Source: Paragonimus westermani (Eukaryota; Platyhelminthes; Trematoda; Plagiorchiida; Troglotrematidae). Taken from it: DNA of 64,000 nt. The stretch covers positions 219,849-283,848 of the forward strand of contig QNGE01000102.1 in NCBI GenBank assembly GCA_008508345.1, in the 5' to 3' direction. Position numbers and translations under genes: made by a program. Position 1 is the first letter of the stretch; the number at the start of each line of letters is the position of its first letter. Under the pieces are notes generated by a model. It saw nothing but the letters and a program-made list of their open reading frames with translations, did not search any database and was not told the origin of the DNA. Positions 1-13,381 of this stretch are shown here, in pieces.

Positions 1-1384
1 AAGTGAGACATTTGGTAGGGGGCTAACAACGAGTCAACCGAGTAAAAGCCTCAGGCTAACCGTGAAGAAGAATTGCCCCTTATACTAATGCATGGCACGG
101 TGGGCTGTGCAGCAGTCGTGTACAGCTTCTGCTAGGACCGCAGCAAATGTCTTTTAAACAAAAGTCAAACGAAAAAGCAAATTGTGCACGACGACAATTA
201 AGTAACACACAAGTTTCCTTCAAGTTGATCATCACTTACATTTCATCGCAGCCTTCACATTCATCAGCCATCCAAGTTTTTGTTGTATGTACTTAGATGC
301 AAACAACTGAACTTGTCTTCGTAATAAAGTACATCTTCTACTGGTCGACTGCTATTCAGTAACTGATGTGCAGTGCGTGACCAGGAGCTCGTAACGGTCT
401 ACTGCCGTCCGCCAAAATGGATGGCTCAATCGCAGCCATACACTGACCCCGTATCCGATCCGCCGATGACGTTTGTGGTGTCCATACCACGCAAACCTGC
501 CAACTCTCAAGACCGCAGGCCGGCATCACGTGCTTCGAAAGCTAGCACGTTATTCGACCATCCCGGTCTACCTTATACGCGCACTCTCCGCTAGGTATTT
601 CCCAACCCCACTCACTCGAAAGTCAGTGGCCCCTTTTCTGACACCGTGTTTGTTATCAATACCACATACGAAGCACGCTCGCATCCATTGCGCCGACTTC
701 GTGCTCGTTAACCCGCAAGCCTGTGACACCTAGATATGCGCGTGACAAAGCACAGGCTCGAGAACCAAAAACCTATAGATTCAATGCACTCACAATAGAC
801 CAACGTTGATGCCGAGAAAAACAACTCACGCAAAATCAGATCAGGCAAGAGCAAGCCTCATACTAGACCAAAAACACAATACACTGGCGCTGTCGATCAC
901 GGGCATAAATGCCTTTTGTTTGGCTGCTCCCCTTAGACCATGGACATGGATGTACCTGAAAGGACCGATGTCCCAGTCAGCATAGCCCGTGGGATCAAAT
1001 CAGCAATTAAACCTTACCAGCACACCAAGGTAGCTGAAAGGGTCAGTGCTATGGACAGAAACGGTGGAAGAAAACTTCGAAGTTTGGTGTGCCCTCAACT
1101 TTTTAAACGGAAAGGAAGCATGGGCTGATCTGTAAAAATAATCCGGATTGTAATGCCTTATGACTGACTGTGCGGATATATTTATCCACTCATGCGAGAC
1201 TTCGTAAACTGGCTGTTACCTAGTGTACCAATTCCACTAACTACCTGGGTTGTGTATCCAACTGTGTGCGTTTCGCTCACGTTCGGCCCGGACGGTCGAC
1301 TGACCACAAAAGCAAGATGGTTCGCATGCCACGTCAAGAGTTGGAGACCAACATATCGACCGATAGCATATCACAGTTTTTCAG
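1..1384. other. Non-genic stretch, left edge
   Basis: No supportable gene. Two overlapping short ORFs at 373-733 have no recognisable motif and no convincing splice sites. The only identifiable sequence is a SINE-like tail fragment at 212-270, listed separately. Confidence 0.4.
212..270 (-). repeat. SINE-like family, 3' tail fragment
   Basis: The stretch resembles the reverse complement of the conserved 3' part of the SINE-like elements at 21.1 and 43.3 kb (GAATGCGAAGGCTGCGA then AAATGTGAGTGATG in the sense direction). No A/B boxes or hammerhead are present here, so this is a tail-only relic. Confidence 0.6.
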
Positions 1385-1508
1385 CATTCGTCCATTGCCA
1401 GTGTGTCAGACTACATGACAAACTTCATTGCCACCCAAACCAGTGTACAAGAAAGCTCAAGAGCCTTCTTAATGCAAGTACTGATTAACAATCCTGTCGC
1501 ATCACGAA
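1385..1508 (+). CDS. Candidate internal exon, unrecognised
   Basis: A 124-base stretch follows a TTTTTCAG acceptor-like site and ends at a good donor (GAA|GTAAGT, GT at 1509-1510). It is open in the frame beginning at 1385 and includes the segment YMTNFIATQTSVQESSRAFL. The donor phase would be 1. The upstream frame closes at a TAG at 1364-1366, which suits an internal exon. I do not recognise the protein. No partner exon was found nearby, and an open stretch of this size can occur by chance, so this rests on splice-site quality and frame only. Confidence 0.25.
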
Positions 1509-4049
1509 GTAAGTCTTTCTATTAAATGTAACTGTAGCGGTAGCGTGTGCCCTTATGTATTAGCAAATCACCGTAACCAAAGTGTGAAAGGAACAACTGG
1601 AAGTTTAGCTACTTCTGATCTGAACATTTGGTCCCTTTACAACCTTTCAACTAACACGGGCGTCACTCTCCTCGAACATGTTCAACGCACCAAATCTATG
1701 ATCTGATATAAGATTTTATTGCCCACTCTTCCACGAATGTAGTCCAGATCTTCCATGTTTATCGCTTGCCTTTATCAACCAATCACTTGCGTATTGATAG
1801 CTACGACATTCGTTCAAAAAACGGTCCAGCTGATTAACCGAAGAATACGTCAGGCAAATGCATCATTTCGATTGGGACTGTTAACACAGATGTACGCCGA
1901 AAACTACACATCCGTTTCTACACTTGTATGGTTTTCACGAGATCATCTCTTGTATGGATGATTGCATATACGGTTAAATGAACAGTCGAAAGAGACTCGG
2001 TTGTGAAAAACATAGGCTTCTTCTAGACTAGAACTAGCCAGTTGAACAGAAAGCCCAGGAGGTGAAAGTGCTCTTCCAGGTGAGTTACGATGCTACATCG
2101 AGTACTCCAAAATGAATACTCTGTTAACCATTCGTTTCTCCAAAATTCAAAAGCGTCTTTTACCTTCGAATTTACCAGGAGCTGAGTCCTATTTCCCCTG
2201 TTCCTGAGGAAAACCTGTTGACTACCACCTTAGCGGTTCCATAATTTGGCGTGTTAAAATTACAACCAAACATTTATTCCCGTTAGCTTGTGAACACTGT
2301 GTGGAGTGCCTGATCGCCCAGGAATGCGCTTAGTAACCAACAAGTCATGGGAAAGAATTCACGTAATTCAACCCGATATTTTGATCAGTGGTGACACATT
2401 TCATATTTTGAAGCCAGTTTATCATTCGTAGTCGTGACCAAAAATTATATTATCCATATGGCTTGTTCGCTATTAGACTAGACGCCCTGTTTGACTATGT
2501 CAAATCCGACTTGATAACTTGCCCATGGTCGCTTTGACTTCAGAGTATTTTCTTACATCTCCCCTGTCTGTAATTTTGCACCTTCTCTTGTTGTTCTGTG
2601 CAAGCACTGTCGGTCAATTTCTTTAGCTCTTGTGAATCAGGCTTTATTTCAATATTTTTTAATTTTCATGTCAATCTATGATTAAGGGAACTCCCGAACT
2701 TCACTTTCATCGCCAGGATACTACGCCTCGCACTCGTTCTGTTCTGCTGACAGCCGTCAAAAATAGACAGCGTCCACAACAACCTTTGGCATGGACACGC
2801 TACATACGTGGAAACTGGATTACGAAGAACGGTATCCAGAAAATTTTGGAGGGTTTTAGTGAGTGCAAAGGACGTTTTGACCGAACCTGGCAAACTTGAC
2901 ACCAGTAGCAATATTTATGTACCCACGACAAAATACTGATTACCGTCACCAATCAATAGCTGTTACATAATGTTTTCATTCCACTGCTGCTAAATTTCCA
3001 TGCCGCGTTGACCTCGTTTCTCGGATGACTAAGTCAAACACTTTTTCATTTGACACTGCTATTGTTGCTGCTGTTGCTGCCGTCGCTACTTTGCAGCTCC
3101 TTCATCTACTCTTACAATGAACCGATTATTGCAATTTCTGCGAGTTGTACACTTTCCAAATAGATCTGCCAGAAGCCTACCCACAACACTTTCTATTAAA
3201 TACCCAGTTTCTGATAACCTCCGAGAGGTGTAAATGCATTAAGTGAGGTTACGAAGAAGAATAACCAACTTCAAATGAGGAAATTCAAGTTTCTGAGATG
3301 AGTAAAAGAATACAATCGTAAAGGATGGGAACTATTATTTTTATGCATACTCATAGGCTCAGATCCGTCAGCCGTTTTGGGCTTGGCTACCAAAAGAGCA
3401 TACATTCACTACGGCCACGGAAAATGGTGTTGTAGACAGCTGGCCTCAGTGACAGCTGACAAGACGGTGGACGATTGTTTCGACCTCTTTGGGTCCAAGC
3501 ACGAAGGCGGATTGAGCCGATTGCCCGTAAATATGTGTCAAATTATCAGAAGACCATGAGATGATGGCATAAACACTTATCCGCCAAACAGACTTGCTGT
3601 TAAGGCAAAATAAAGTTGAACCAGCTATCCATCACCCTTTCGGACCCATTGGAACCGACTGTCTGCGATGGAGCTTGCCTGTAGTCAGCGGGTGACTTAT
3701 TCCAGGTCATTCTTTTCTATCGTAGAAGAATCTCTCAGAAGGAAGAAGACGAAGCACGCAGGTAGTCAGAAATTCACCATTATTTTGATTGCTTGCGCCC
3801 CACTGATCAAATAGGGTCAAATTATCTTGCTTCAATCTTAAATCGATCACGTCCAGCTAAACATCAAATTGAACAAACATGATTCCGGGAACTCATCCGG
3901 TTACTAGACTGTATTTCAAGCTGCCGTTAATTTTGCGTTAGATCTGTATTCTGCAAGTGGGTTAATTCGGATCAGAATCGGCAACCGAAGCACTCAATCG
4001 ACAGTTCAGAGGTGGGTAACTTTCCCTGATAGAAAGTTGATTAGCAGGT
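1509..4049. other. Non-genic stretch
   Basis: I see no gene. A short hexanucleotide-like GTTGCT run lies near 3060-3097. Opposed short ORFs at 2666-2911 are shadows of each other without motifs. Confidence 0.35.
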
Positions 4050-4330
4050 CAGAATCTGATCGATGTATCTTGAACACCACCCACAAGCGATCGGAGCTGT
4101 CGCATTCCAATAGAATTTCCAGACGGCTCCTTTCAAAAACAAGCCATATGCTCAAGTTTCACTCTTGTTACAGCTCGTCAGTAGCACATAACCCTGCTGC
4201 AGCCGGATAGTGGAGCTCTGGCTGTGCATCCATGAGTCAACCGTGTTGACCACTACGCCACTGACCCCAACTGCTTGTGGGTAATACTCACATTACCCGA
4301 TCGCTTCGAGAGGAGACACAGTAACTGCCC
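4050..4330 (-). mobile_element. SINE-like retroposon with hammerhead relic
   Basis: This is a near full-length copy in reverse orientation. In the sense direction it begins with a block matching the 43.3-kb copy (TTACTGTGTCTCCTCTCG then CGATCGGG). A pol III A-box match TGGCGTAGTGG follows (reverse complement at 4250-4260), then a degraded B-box region, a hammerhead-like core, and the common 3' block (GGAATGCGACAGCTCCGATCG). The architecture matches SINE-like retroposons that carry a ribozyme. It is diverged from the other copies and so probably old. Confidence 0.75.
4145..4188 (-). ncRNA. Hammerhead ribozyme-like motif (decayed)
   Basis: Read on the minus strand, the core CTGACGA (4175-4181, consensus CUGANGA) is followed by an imperfect stem II (GCTGT / AGAGT) and GAAAC. 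Stem III has lost a pair and the cleavage triplet is changed (AGCA instead of AGTC). The conserved core survives but the fold is damaged, so self-cleavage is doubtful. Confidence 0.6.
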
Positions 4331-7300
4331 TACCAACTCCAAATGAAGACCCCACGATTAGTACTTCTCCGTAAATCGGAATCACAGAAATCACTAACTC
4401 GTTCGGCAATGCTTTTGACTACGGATAAGTGGAACAATGGAAGTAACGATGGCTATATCGTCAGCGTTTGGGACAATTTTGCATGTCACTAATCACCGTC
4501 AAGCTAAGCACCTTAGTTTACTATTTAGCATGATACAAAGTGAACGTTCATACATTTCAAAGTGTTAGCTAAGCATGGTAAAACTGTGTCGCTTTTCTAA
4601 CTCAAGTCTTACTGTCATTTCGAAGAAAGCATTCATCTTCGTTTTAACAAAACTGGAACTCCTCCACCTGCCCACTCTCCCACTATCACTCCCCTTTGCT
4701 CACTCACATTTGGACGCATTTATTCGTTGCAAAAAATACAAAGTGTTAAAAACCAGAAATAAAAAATAACTACATTGTTTATTTTGCTGAACTTACAAAG
4801 ATGTAAGTTCCCAACTCAGACAGCTCAGTGTAGTGTCACGTGCCGTTTAACATGTGAACACATTTCGGTATTAAGCTACAAGCTGGAACAGGTCAGACAC
4901 AGAACATCATCTAAACATACAACGGTCAGTTGCGTTAGTAACCTGAACCTTATCAATTTCAGTTTTGATAAGAGCATACCTATCGAACCACTGTGGAACA
5001 CACGTGCGTGTACGGCTCATGGGCCCAAGGTTGTTGAACAGCCGGTTGTAAGGGGAGGAAATACAGCCCATGCACACCACTCGAGTGGTGGATCCGTATC
5101 ATCTCACTTTTTGTCGGCTGGAGAAGAAACTAAAGCAGGTGGTCTGTCCACATGCCACTAGTGCCATTTGTCTGAACTTCAGAGTTCAACAATCACATTT
5201 AATTTTAAGCCTCTGACTGTTCACAGTCCTTTGGGAGAAATTTTGCCGTCGGGGTGATAACGGTATGTGCGTTCAACTCGTTTACCTACTGTGATCTTAG
5301 GGTGGGAGCAGAGTATGTTAAAGCATTCGATATAAAATAATCACTTCATCTGAAAATTCATCGAATATGCGTCGAATACTCCACTCTCTATTACTGACTC
5401 TGGCAGAACAATCCCTGATCAGAAGAGAGTTACAAGACCAACCGAAGTGGGTGAGTGACTATCCCTTCCACAATCGATTGGCCATATCTGCGTTGATAAC
5501 ACGGGACACAATTTCCAGCTATTGCGACTCCATCCACTAAACGTGTTGACTTTGAGTCATATGATATTGGTCCAAATAATGCCTCCACTTGACCATGGTC
5601 AACCAGGCAAACCCTGTGACCAAACGGCATAAAGCTTGAAACAACCCTGGAACTACAGCAGAATCACTTTGCCAAATGGAATAGGAACTAGGGAGAAGCA
5701 GAGTCTATTCACTCTGACAAACGATGTAAAGTAAAGACCGTAGATAAGAGCATCAACACACTTCAGATAATCTAACTCAAATGGCGGACAGTTGTACACT
5801 TATCAACTATTGTTTCAATTTTTATTAGTTCTGTAATGCTGGCCGACTGAGTGCAACATCGGAGAAATGAATTCATTGATCGTTATAACCAGCTGGGTTA
5901 TCCACCTGTCTCAATGGAATCACCTCAGAAGTTCTATTCCTGAATACGTTGTTTGCTACTCTTCATGCCTCAGCTGATTTCGGAGAATCACTGGTATTGA
6001 AGCGATTAGGGAATCGAATTTTCCGCCAAAAACCGACTCCTTCCTCCAGAAAACGATTCTGTCTTATCGGAATAAGCGAAAATGTCTTGAACAGTTGACA
6101 GGTAACCATCGCTATTTCTATATCTGTTCGACCTTTATTCCGCTAAGCTCATTGGTTACTTAATGACCTTAACTAATGTACAATTTTCCACGAAGACGTT
6201 GAGCAACGCATAGCGATAAACCAGCGATCCCAGATATTCGAAACAAGATTGGATCGTAATGCCACGGTACTCAACAGTTTCGATCGACATATCGTTTTCG
6301 GGGGATGAGCTACAATTTGCTGGTGAACGGGTCAAACGAGCTCTTTCGAGCAGTCAACAGGTTCAAAACAATGGGGACGAGCTGAGCTCCAAATAGGGGA
6401 TGCACGCACCACTCAAGTAAAGTACAATGAGCGACAACTGGCTATTCGCGCAGCCATCAAATGGACGTGGTAAAACAAAATCGTTTAGGTCAAGGTCCAA
6501 CTAACGTCCAGAAACGGAGGTTGAATGCGGAGGCGTAAATATTTAAGGGGATGGGGTCGGATCTTCACATGATTTTATTTCAAAAGTCGATAAAACCACT
6601 GTTTTTAGTATTTATCTTTCGATTTTCTGATTCGAGAATATTCGTTGGTCGCTATGCGTCATGTAAATATCTTGTTGTTTCCTCCTCGTTACGGACGTTG
6701 TTTGAGCGAAACAGAGTTGCATTTTGCACCCAACCTTTGGTTTCTCTTGGAAGCAATCAACAGGGACGGTTGCGTTATTTTTGGGACCAACAGTTTCCGT
6801 GTTAATTCTTTTATGGAGAAGACTCTCATTTCTGTCAAGCGAATTAATTTACCGTATACGAACCAACGTATTCTTTCAAGGGTTTACAACAGAAGCAAGT
6901 CGGCTACAGTAGAAATGTTGACTTGATTATAGTACGTCATTATCGATATCAATATACCTGGCTACAGCAGTCATTTGATGTCCAACGAGTTAATGTGCAC
7001 AGACGCAGCATCACTACTACACACAACGTGCCCACTTCAGAGAGCTCTGTTACCGCCATATAGGCAGTGCCCGATCTAGACCAGCAGAGATTTCCAACGT
7101 CACTCACTAATCTCTCTGATCTAACCGTTTCGGGTCTAAATCCGCTACTCCAGCTAGGGTAGTTACTCACGATAAGAGCGTCTAAACTACTATGAATGCT
7201 CTTTCTAAAGGAAGAAGTAACCGAATAAACATATGTAGCGTGGGTTGACTTCCTCTCGCCGTTACCTGTTATGTTCAGATGTCATTCTGACAACGCAACT

Positions 7301-10300
7301 ACTCCATATCTGAACGGGGGTAGCTGCATAGCCTTACAAAACCTCATGCAACTGCCTGTGAGAATACTCCAAATGAATTTCACGCACACAGTGAAACGAG
7401 TCCAGGAGTTCAGAATATTCTGCTCGGTATCATTCGAATAAGCGATGACGGTTTTAAAACGCACTGAAACAGGTTGTCTAAGTCTTTCTCATTCGTTGTA
7501 AGTTTACAAGCTATTTGCTATGCTCCCCGTGGTCAGTGAATCTGTCCCTTGGTAGTGTCTTCATCCTAATGTGGCCTCACTCCTCAACAGACCAAACAAG
7601 TCTCTAAGCCAGTGTAAGCGGTAATACCCAGTTATATACAATAACCTTGTGTAAGAAGGCAGTACAAGAGGACAAAATGTTCATCTCTGATATGGTAGTG
7701 ATTTGGAATGGTAAGAAAAATCGGTAAAAGAATTGACTTAACTCTTCAAGCTGCCAAAGTTTTCAACGAATAAATTATTTTGAGAGGTACTGTTGCCTTT
7801 ATTCTCCTACACGACTGAGCTCATAGATTGGTTCATGTATTTGAGGAAGTGTACAAAAGTTCAGCTCACCTCAAGATGTTGGATGACAATATAAATTTCA
7901 AGATAAGACGACACGAATGGAATGTGTTTTTCAAGCAACCTCGACCACTAAGCAGCTATGCCTGATTCGTGCCAACAATCAACAGACCTATCGTGCACTT
8001 TCTGGCGAAGGCTTACCACTAAACACGCAGTTTTTGCGTAGTCCTACCTTGTGAAAGAAATACGTTTCATAATACCGGCGTGTATAGTGGCTTGTTAACC
8101 GGCTCAGTCGGATAGGAAATTCCCAGTTAACAAGTACACTTTCAGATAAACCATATACACACGATAATAAACATTACGGGTATCTCAGCGTAACTCCTAT
8201 AGTAAACGGAAGAAGTCTGCCAAATCTGAGCCCCAGCTTTGAGAATAAGCTTAACTGAGCCTTCGTAGAAAGTGATCGAGTTCGATCAGTGTTTTACAGC
8301 TTCTCCTAACCACGTACATTGCTTTTAAGTAAAGAAATTTTGTTGCGTCTGATTCTCAGAGTGCCGAATTTTACTGAATAGTTAGTTATGATCAGTTGGA
8401 CAATTTATGAAAACGATTGAGAAAACATAAATTGACAAATGTTTGTAAACAACCCGTTGTGAAATTTATTGTTTTATTTCTAAATCACTAGTTCCTCAGA
8501 CCAAATGAACAGGCGGTAGTTTGTTGGACAGCATTCGAGCCAGACCGAAAGTGAACCAGCACACCTATCTGAAATCTAGATCAACTGGAAAAGATCAGTC
8601 ACAGAATGCTACCGATGCGAATAAATGTTACCTTCACTCATAATTCACCTTTTATACGTTTCCTTTTCGAGCCCGTTTGATCTGCTGAACACTGACGCCG
8701 CTTTCGGTTGGGTCCACGGATTGGATAACTATGACTGGCGTGTTACTGGAATTATCATCTCAGTTTGAACTGCAGATCAGATTCTACCCTTGCCTTATTT
8801 GCGCCAGGCTATCAGATCACTGAGCGGCTACTTCCGAACAGCCATTGAGTTTACTTACGTAACTAATTTTGGTATCTCTATTTATTCTGCAACTTAGCTT
8901 CACAGTTTTTTGAAGTAAGTGGTTTTAATGCCCTTTGTAAAACGATGTGATCGTACAAATATATGAAAGCTACAAGTTGGACAGTAAGAGTGCAAGAGGG
9001 GCCCTCCAAATTGAGGGCCTAAAATGTTTCCGAATGATTCCTAATCTGACAGTAGTAGACTTGCATCCCCACACCAGGCTGCTTGAGTTCAACTTTTAAC
9101 TCTTATGTGGCTTTGAAATGGATTATTTTATAAAACGTTGTGTGATATCTTAACTCTTTCGTTTTTAACGTTAACGCACTGCAGTTTGAATGAGGAGGAC
9201 GACTCCGTTGCTTTCAGGAAGATGAGAACCAATAAAAATGGCAAAAAAAGAACTTGTTAGAAGTCATCTATCTAAACCTCACCAGGAAGCATTTGGACTG
9301 ATTTCGCCTTCAAAGTTTTACCTAAATAGGTGATAACGATTAGTGTTCAATCGTCTAACACTACACATGTACTTGGAAACTTCATTCCACCAGCAGTATC
9401 ACTGTTATCAACAGAGGTTGTCAACTTTTTGTATGAAGTATTTTTTTATCACTTCACTGCACATACTGGCTTCTACGCACAATTTTGAAGTCTCCCTACA
9501 CCTCTAGTATTGTTGTTACTGTTACTGATAATTACCGTTCGCCGGAAAATGGAGACTCCACGCAGTCCCCTATTTCTCCTCCTGAGATCACTTCCTTCTA
9601 AGTAGGCTTAATTTCTGTCGATGGTGGGTACGCGGTTGAGATGATGATCAGGACTACCCGGTGATTACCAATGAAGGTAGCTGTCGGAGACAAGACTCAG
9701 AGTGGATGGAAGAATTTAGTCGAACAGACTGTTTGTTGTGTTTGCTCTGGGTTGATACATGTGGGACATAAAGCTCGGCAGCCTGGACAACTTTAACGCT
9801 AACCACAGTACACGTATCCTGGTCACCTTCGTAACCTACTTATATCAGCCATTATATTAAATATGGCTTTGTCACAATGTGGCCTTAGTATGCTTCTTAG
9901 TTCAATGCTATTATGCCTGTTTACTTAATATTTTTCCAACGTATCGCTTTCCTAACTTCCGTCTATTTCCCATTTTTGTAAACCACATACCATCGGCCAG
10001 GATCTTATGTGTAGAAAAAACCTTTCTGAATCCGTATAAATAAGTGAACCGATAACGGTCGTATAAAATTCACGGACCAGTCTACGAAGATAGGTGCCGC
10101 TCAAGGTATGCAATGCTTCGGTCTTACATCCCTAGTTTATAACTAGGTCATTGGATATATTGGTTGACTATCATTCAGCTCACCAAAAACCACAAGTCAT
10201 GTTGCATTATAACGCGACCTCTGTTCCCATGGCAAGAGCAAATTGAATTAACTGACTTGTCACGTGAAAACATTCACAATATAGAATTAAACTACATTAT

Positions 10301-12399
10301 ACATTATCTTGGCTAACCAAATAGTAAACCAATCAGTCACATTATCGCGGTTCCTCCCTCACAGTGAGCCACTGTCACGCCTTTGCTGCTCAGAGACCAT
10401 GGGTGAGCTTACTCCCTACCTTCACTGACTCGTTCTAAAATGTATGTTTAGACCGGTCCTCACAGTTCGTACGGAAGTGAACAAAAGGTTTCGATTAAAA
10501 TGTGTTCTTGTCGACAAGACCTTATACTTGGGTTTGGTCCCCAATACGATTCCGTTGGCATGTCGTATTTGGTTCGCCCTATTCGTGCTCGGCCAGTTAA
10601 ACCAATAATTAATTATCAAATCTCCAAACCTACTCTGAACTGCACAAACGTCAGTATGTCAAGTCAAGTATGCGTGCTTACTTGCCTCAAACGAAGCACG
10701 TGTCATGATATAATTGCGGACCCGTAAAATCGGAAGAAGTTTTTTGGACGAACCGATGATTAATGACTCCAAGATGTCGTAAGTAAAGGAAATGTGAACT
10801 ACCAAAATGTGCACTTTCAAAAACTTGCTTGAGCAAACATTAACTACATATGTGATATACTGACCGCTAAACAACTTTTCACACATGATTGAGTTGTATG
10901 GGACGGGATTGGGAAAACTGGAAGACAGAAAGTTATTAGCGGTTTCTGAACAAGTCCTGTATCCCATCGGTTGTTTTGATCTACTTCAGAGCACATCTTT
11001 TAACGAATTCAAAAAACAAACGTTCTACAGGTGTTTTTTTCGAATTGCCTCGCAATGAAAACAGTTCTCACTTCCAACTAATTAGCGTTACTACACATCA
11101 TAACAGAAAGGTAGGTCTTGACATCAGTCTGTTCTTTAGGATTTGATAAGAATGTTCAATACGTGACTGCAGCAAAACCAAAAACCAACCTTATGAGTAC
11201 GCATTGATTTTTCCTGCAACTAGGCATGTACACTGAGCTCGCCAGATGAGCAATGGGACAATTTTACCTAGGCTGTCTCAAGCGACTTGTTAGCAGTCGG
11301 CTCAGAATTTCAGTAGGATAGTTTACAAAAATTCAGTTTAACAACTAACCATTTTTAAAATATACCGTGTATACAGAAGCAGGAGGATTTAAGATGACGC
11401 TATTTCTGTTGACGATGTGACCATCTGTTGCCTGTATAGAACGAAAGGCTTGTCTCGAACTGACGAACGATTGGTGCGACTCCCAGGAAGTACTTTGGTA
11501 AAAACTAACTTAATTCCCTTCATGACGCCGCTCATTACACAAAATAAGCTGATGTTACACAGTACCCAGTAACTGAGTTTTCAGACATCTGTCACTAAAA
11601 ATTTCACCCAGCGGATGTTTTCGAAGATTTTTGCATTAGATTTTTGTATCGCAAAACTCTCAGAATGTTCAACACTTGTGTCTGGGGTACATAAAGCGTT
11701 TGGTTTAACCATTTACATGGTAACATGTAGTTCATCTAAGACTGTGATATTCTACTTCACTTTGGTAAATGGTACAGTTTACCTATCAGAGCTCTACAGG
11801 ACTTCAACCAGAAAAGAAATGTTCATGTTGAGCAAACTACACTCACGAGGATTTTGTCATCTTTCGGATATTTTAATAGTCAAAAGTCGGAAGAACAGCT
11901 AACTGGAACCTAAACAAACGCAACCAATAGAATATTCATAACCCTGTTGTGTTGCGAAACACAGCGGATAGTAAGTTTTACAGGGCAAGGCTTGTGTGCA
12001 CGCATCTGTACACAGGTGAGACTGCTGAACCAGTACAAAAGTCGACATGTATTGGTTTGTGTTCTGAGAAATTCATGTTTACCAGGGAACATCAGCAAAG
12101 CTGGAGAAACTTTAATTTTATCCACACGTGATAGACACATAGCTCGACTGACAATCGATGCACCGAAGAGTTCATCGGATTTGAACTCAAGACTTCAAGC
12201 GGCATCTTCCATCAGAACTGCTAAAGTGACACTACAATATCTCTTTTGACTGAATAATTGTGAAATGAAAAGACTGACGTTTATCACTTACGGATACATG
12301 GAGTTACGTTTACAGTACGGAGGAAATCATTTCTCGAGAACGCTTTCTCACGGCATAGCGGATAGTTTTGGACACATTTACAAAGCTGTTTCCAGATTC
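4331..12399. other. Non-genic stretch
   Basis: No supportable gene across about 8 kb. ORFs up to 128 codons (4775-5161) lack recognisable domains and flanking splice sites. A 12-bp palindrome CCACTCGAGTGG lies near 5080. ORFs at 6551-6926 and 11615-12249 overlap in several frames, which argues against coding. Confidence 0.35.
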
Positions 12400-12430
12400 C
12401 CATGGGATTCATAAGAAGTCAGTTATGCGA

Positions 12431-12460
12431 ACAGCTGTTTTCGGTCGTTCTCATCGGGCT
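12431..12460 (-). ncRNA. Hammerhead-like core in PLE 3' tail
   Basis: Minus-strand reading gives CCCGATGAG, a short arm, then CGAAAACAGCTGT. The GATGAG and CGAAA blocks and the self-complementary ACAGCTGT resemble the small hammerhead motifs known in PLE terminal regions. The strict CUGANGA start is absent (CCCGATGA), so I call it hammerhead-like only. The 37.26-kb relic keeps the same layout. Confidence 0.45.
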
Positions 12461-12639
12461 TTTACAATTGCATAGGGTACATGCGTTTTATATAGGAAAA
12501 ACTGGAGTAAGTCATATGGGTCATTAAGATCATAGGCATGGGGTGGGTGACAGTCTATTGGAATGGGGTGGGAGTGTTGGCGAATGTATTACAATGTTAC
12601 GCGTGCCGGACGTGAGATATGCAACCGTCGGTATCAAGT

Positions 12640-13381
12640 GGTTCACGCTTGTTTGAGTTTCAAGGGGCTGTGAAATAGTTGGCCAAGGGAGATGTAGGGT
12701 TTGTACGAACCGTTTTTGGACACAGACAGGGGTGTAGAGTCTGATGGCAATAGCTTCGGCCGTCTATAACAGTCGCAAACTGACAGCTCTGGAGTGAGCT
12801 TGACGAACTTTGTAGGTAACTCGGAAGGCTTCATCCGACCTAATTTGATGACCAGTGTCAATTAGGTGAGAGCCGATTGCACTGGAAACAGGCTTTATTG
12901 AGCCGTCGTGAAGCCCATTCGGAAGGTGTTCACGAATCCTTTCCGATAGCCGTCTTGTGGTTCTCCCAACGTAGCCGGCTTGACAACAACAGGTGAGGTG
13001 ATAAACACAAAAGGACGAGGGAAACCTAGGCAAACTATCTTTGAGGTGTGGTACCAGTACCGGGCAGATATTGAACAATAAGATGACCCGTGCTACTGGA
13101 TAGGCCTTCTCCACTGCATTACAAACACGGCGGATGATAGTTTCACTAATAGCTTCACCCTTGTATGATAGAGTGATAAAAACAGGTTTTTCTTTATCCA
13201 CCGTCTGAACAATTTCATGCTTCACTTTTGGTTGCATGTTCGTGTCCAGGAATCGCTGGGGATATCCGTTTAGACTCAGCACATCTCGAACGTGTTGGAG
13301 TTCATTAGATAAGGTGTCTGGTGTGCATATCCTTTGCGCTCTGTTTGTTAAGGAACAAACCAAATTCCGCTTATACTTCAA
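12640..13381 (-). pseudogene. PLE linker and GIY-YIG endonuclease, copy A
   Basis: The linker starts at KYKRNLVCSLTNRAQRICT and contains NGYPQRFL, typical of PLEs. The endonuclease has YHLTCCCQAGYVGRTTRRL, giving the Cys cluster and the GIY-YIG equivalent (AGYVGRT), then the helix RLSERIREHLP with its conserved Arg and His. SSAIGSHLIDTGH follows, as in other PLEs. A TAG at 12764-12766 interrupts the C-terminus, but the same frame resumes with EAIAIRLYTPVCVQK, the usual PLE terminal block carrying the conserved Glu. The enzyme would nick target DNA for priming. It is out of frame with the upstream RT. Confidence 0.87.

Noticed and set aside
373..733. Overlapping ORFs in two frames
   Set aside because: Both frames are equally unconvincing and neither has a known motif.
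4775..5161. 128-codon ORF
   Set aside because: No domain, unbalanced composition between its halves and no splice sites. Likely chance.
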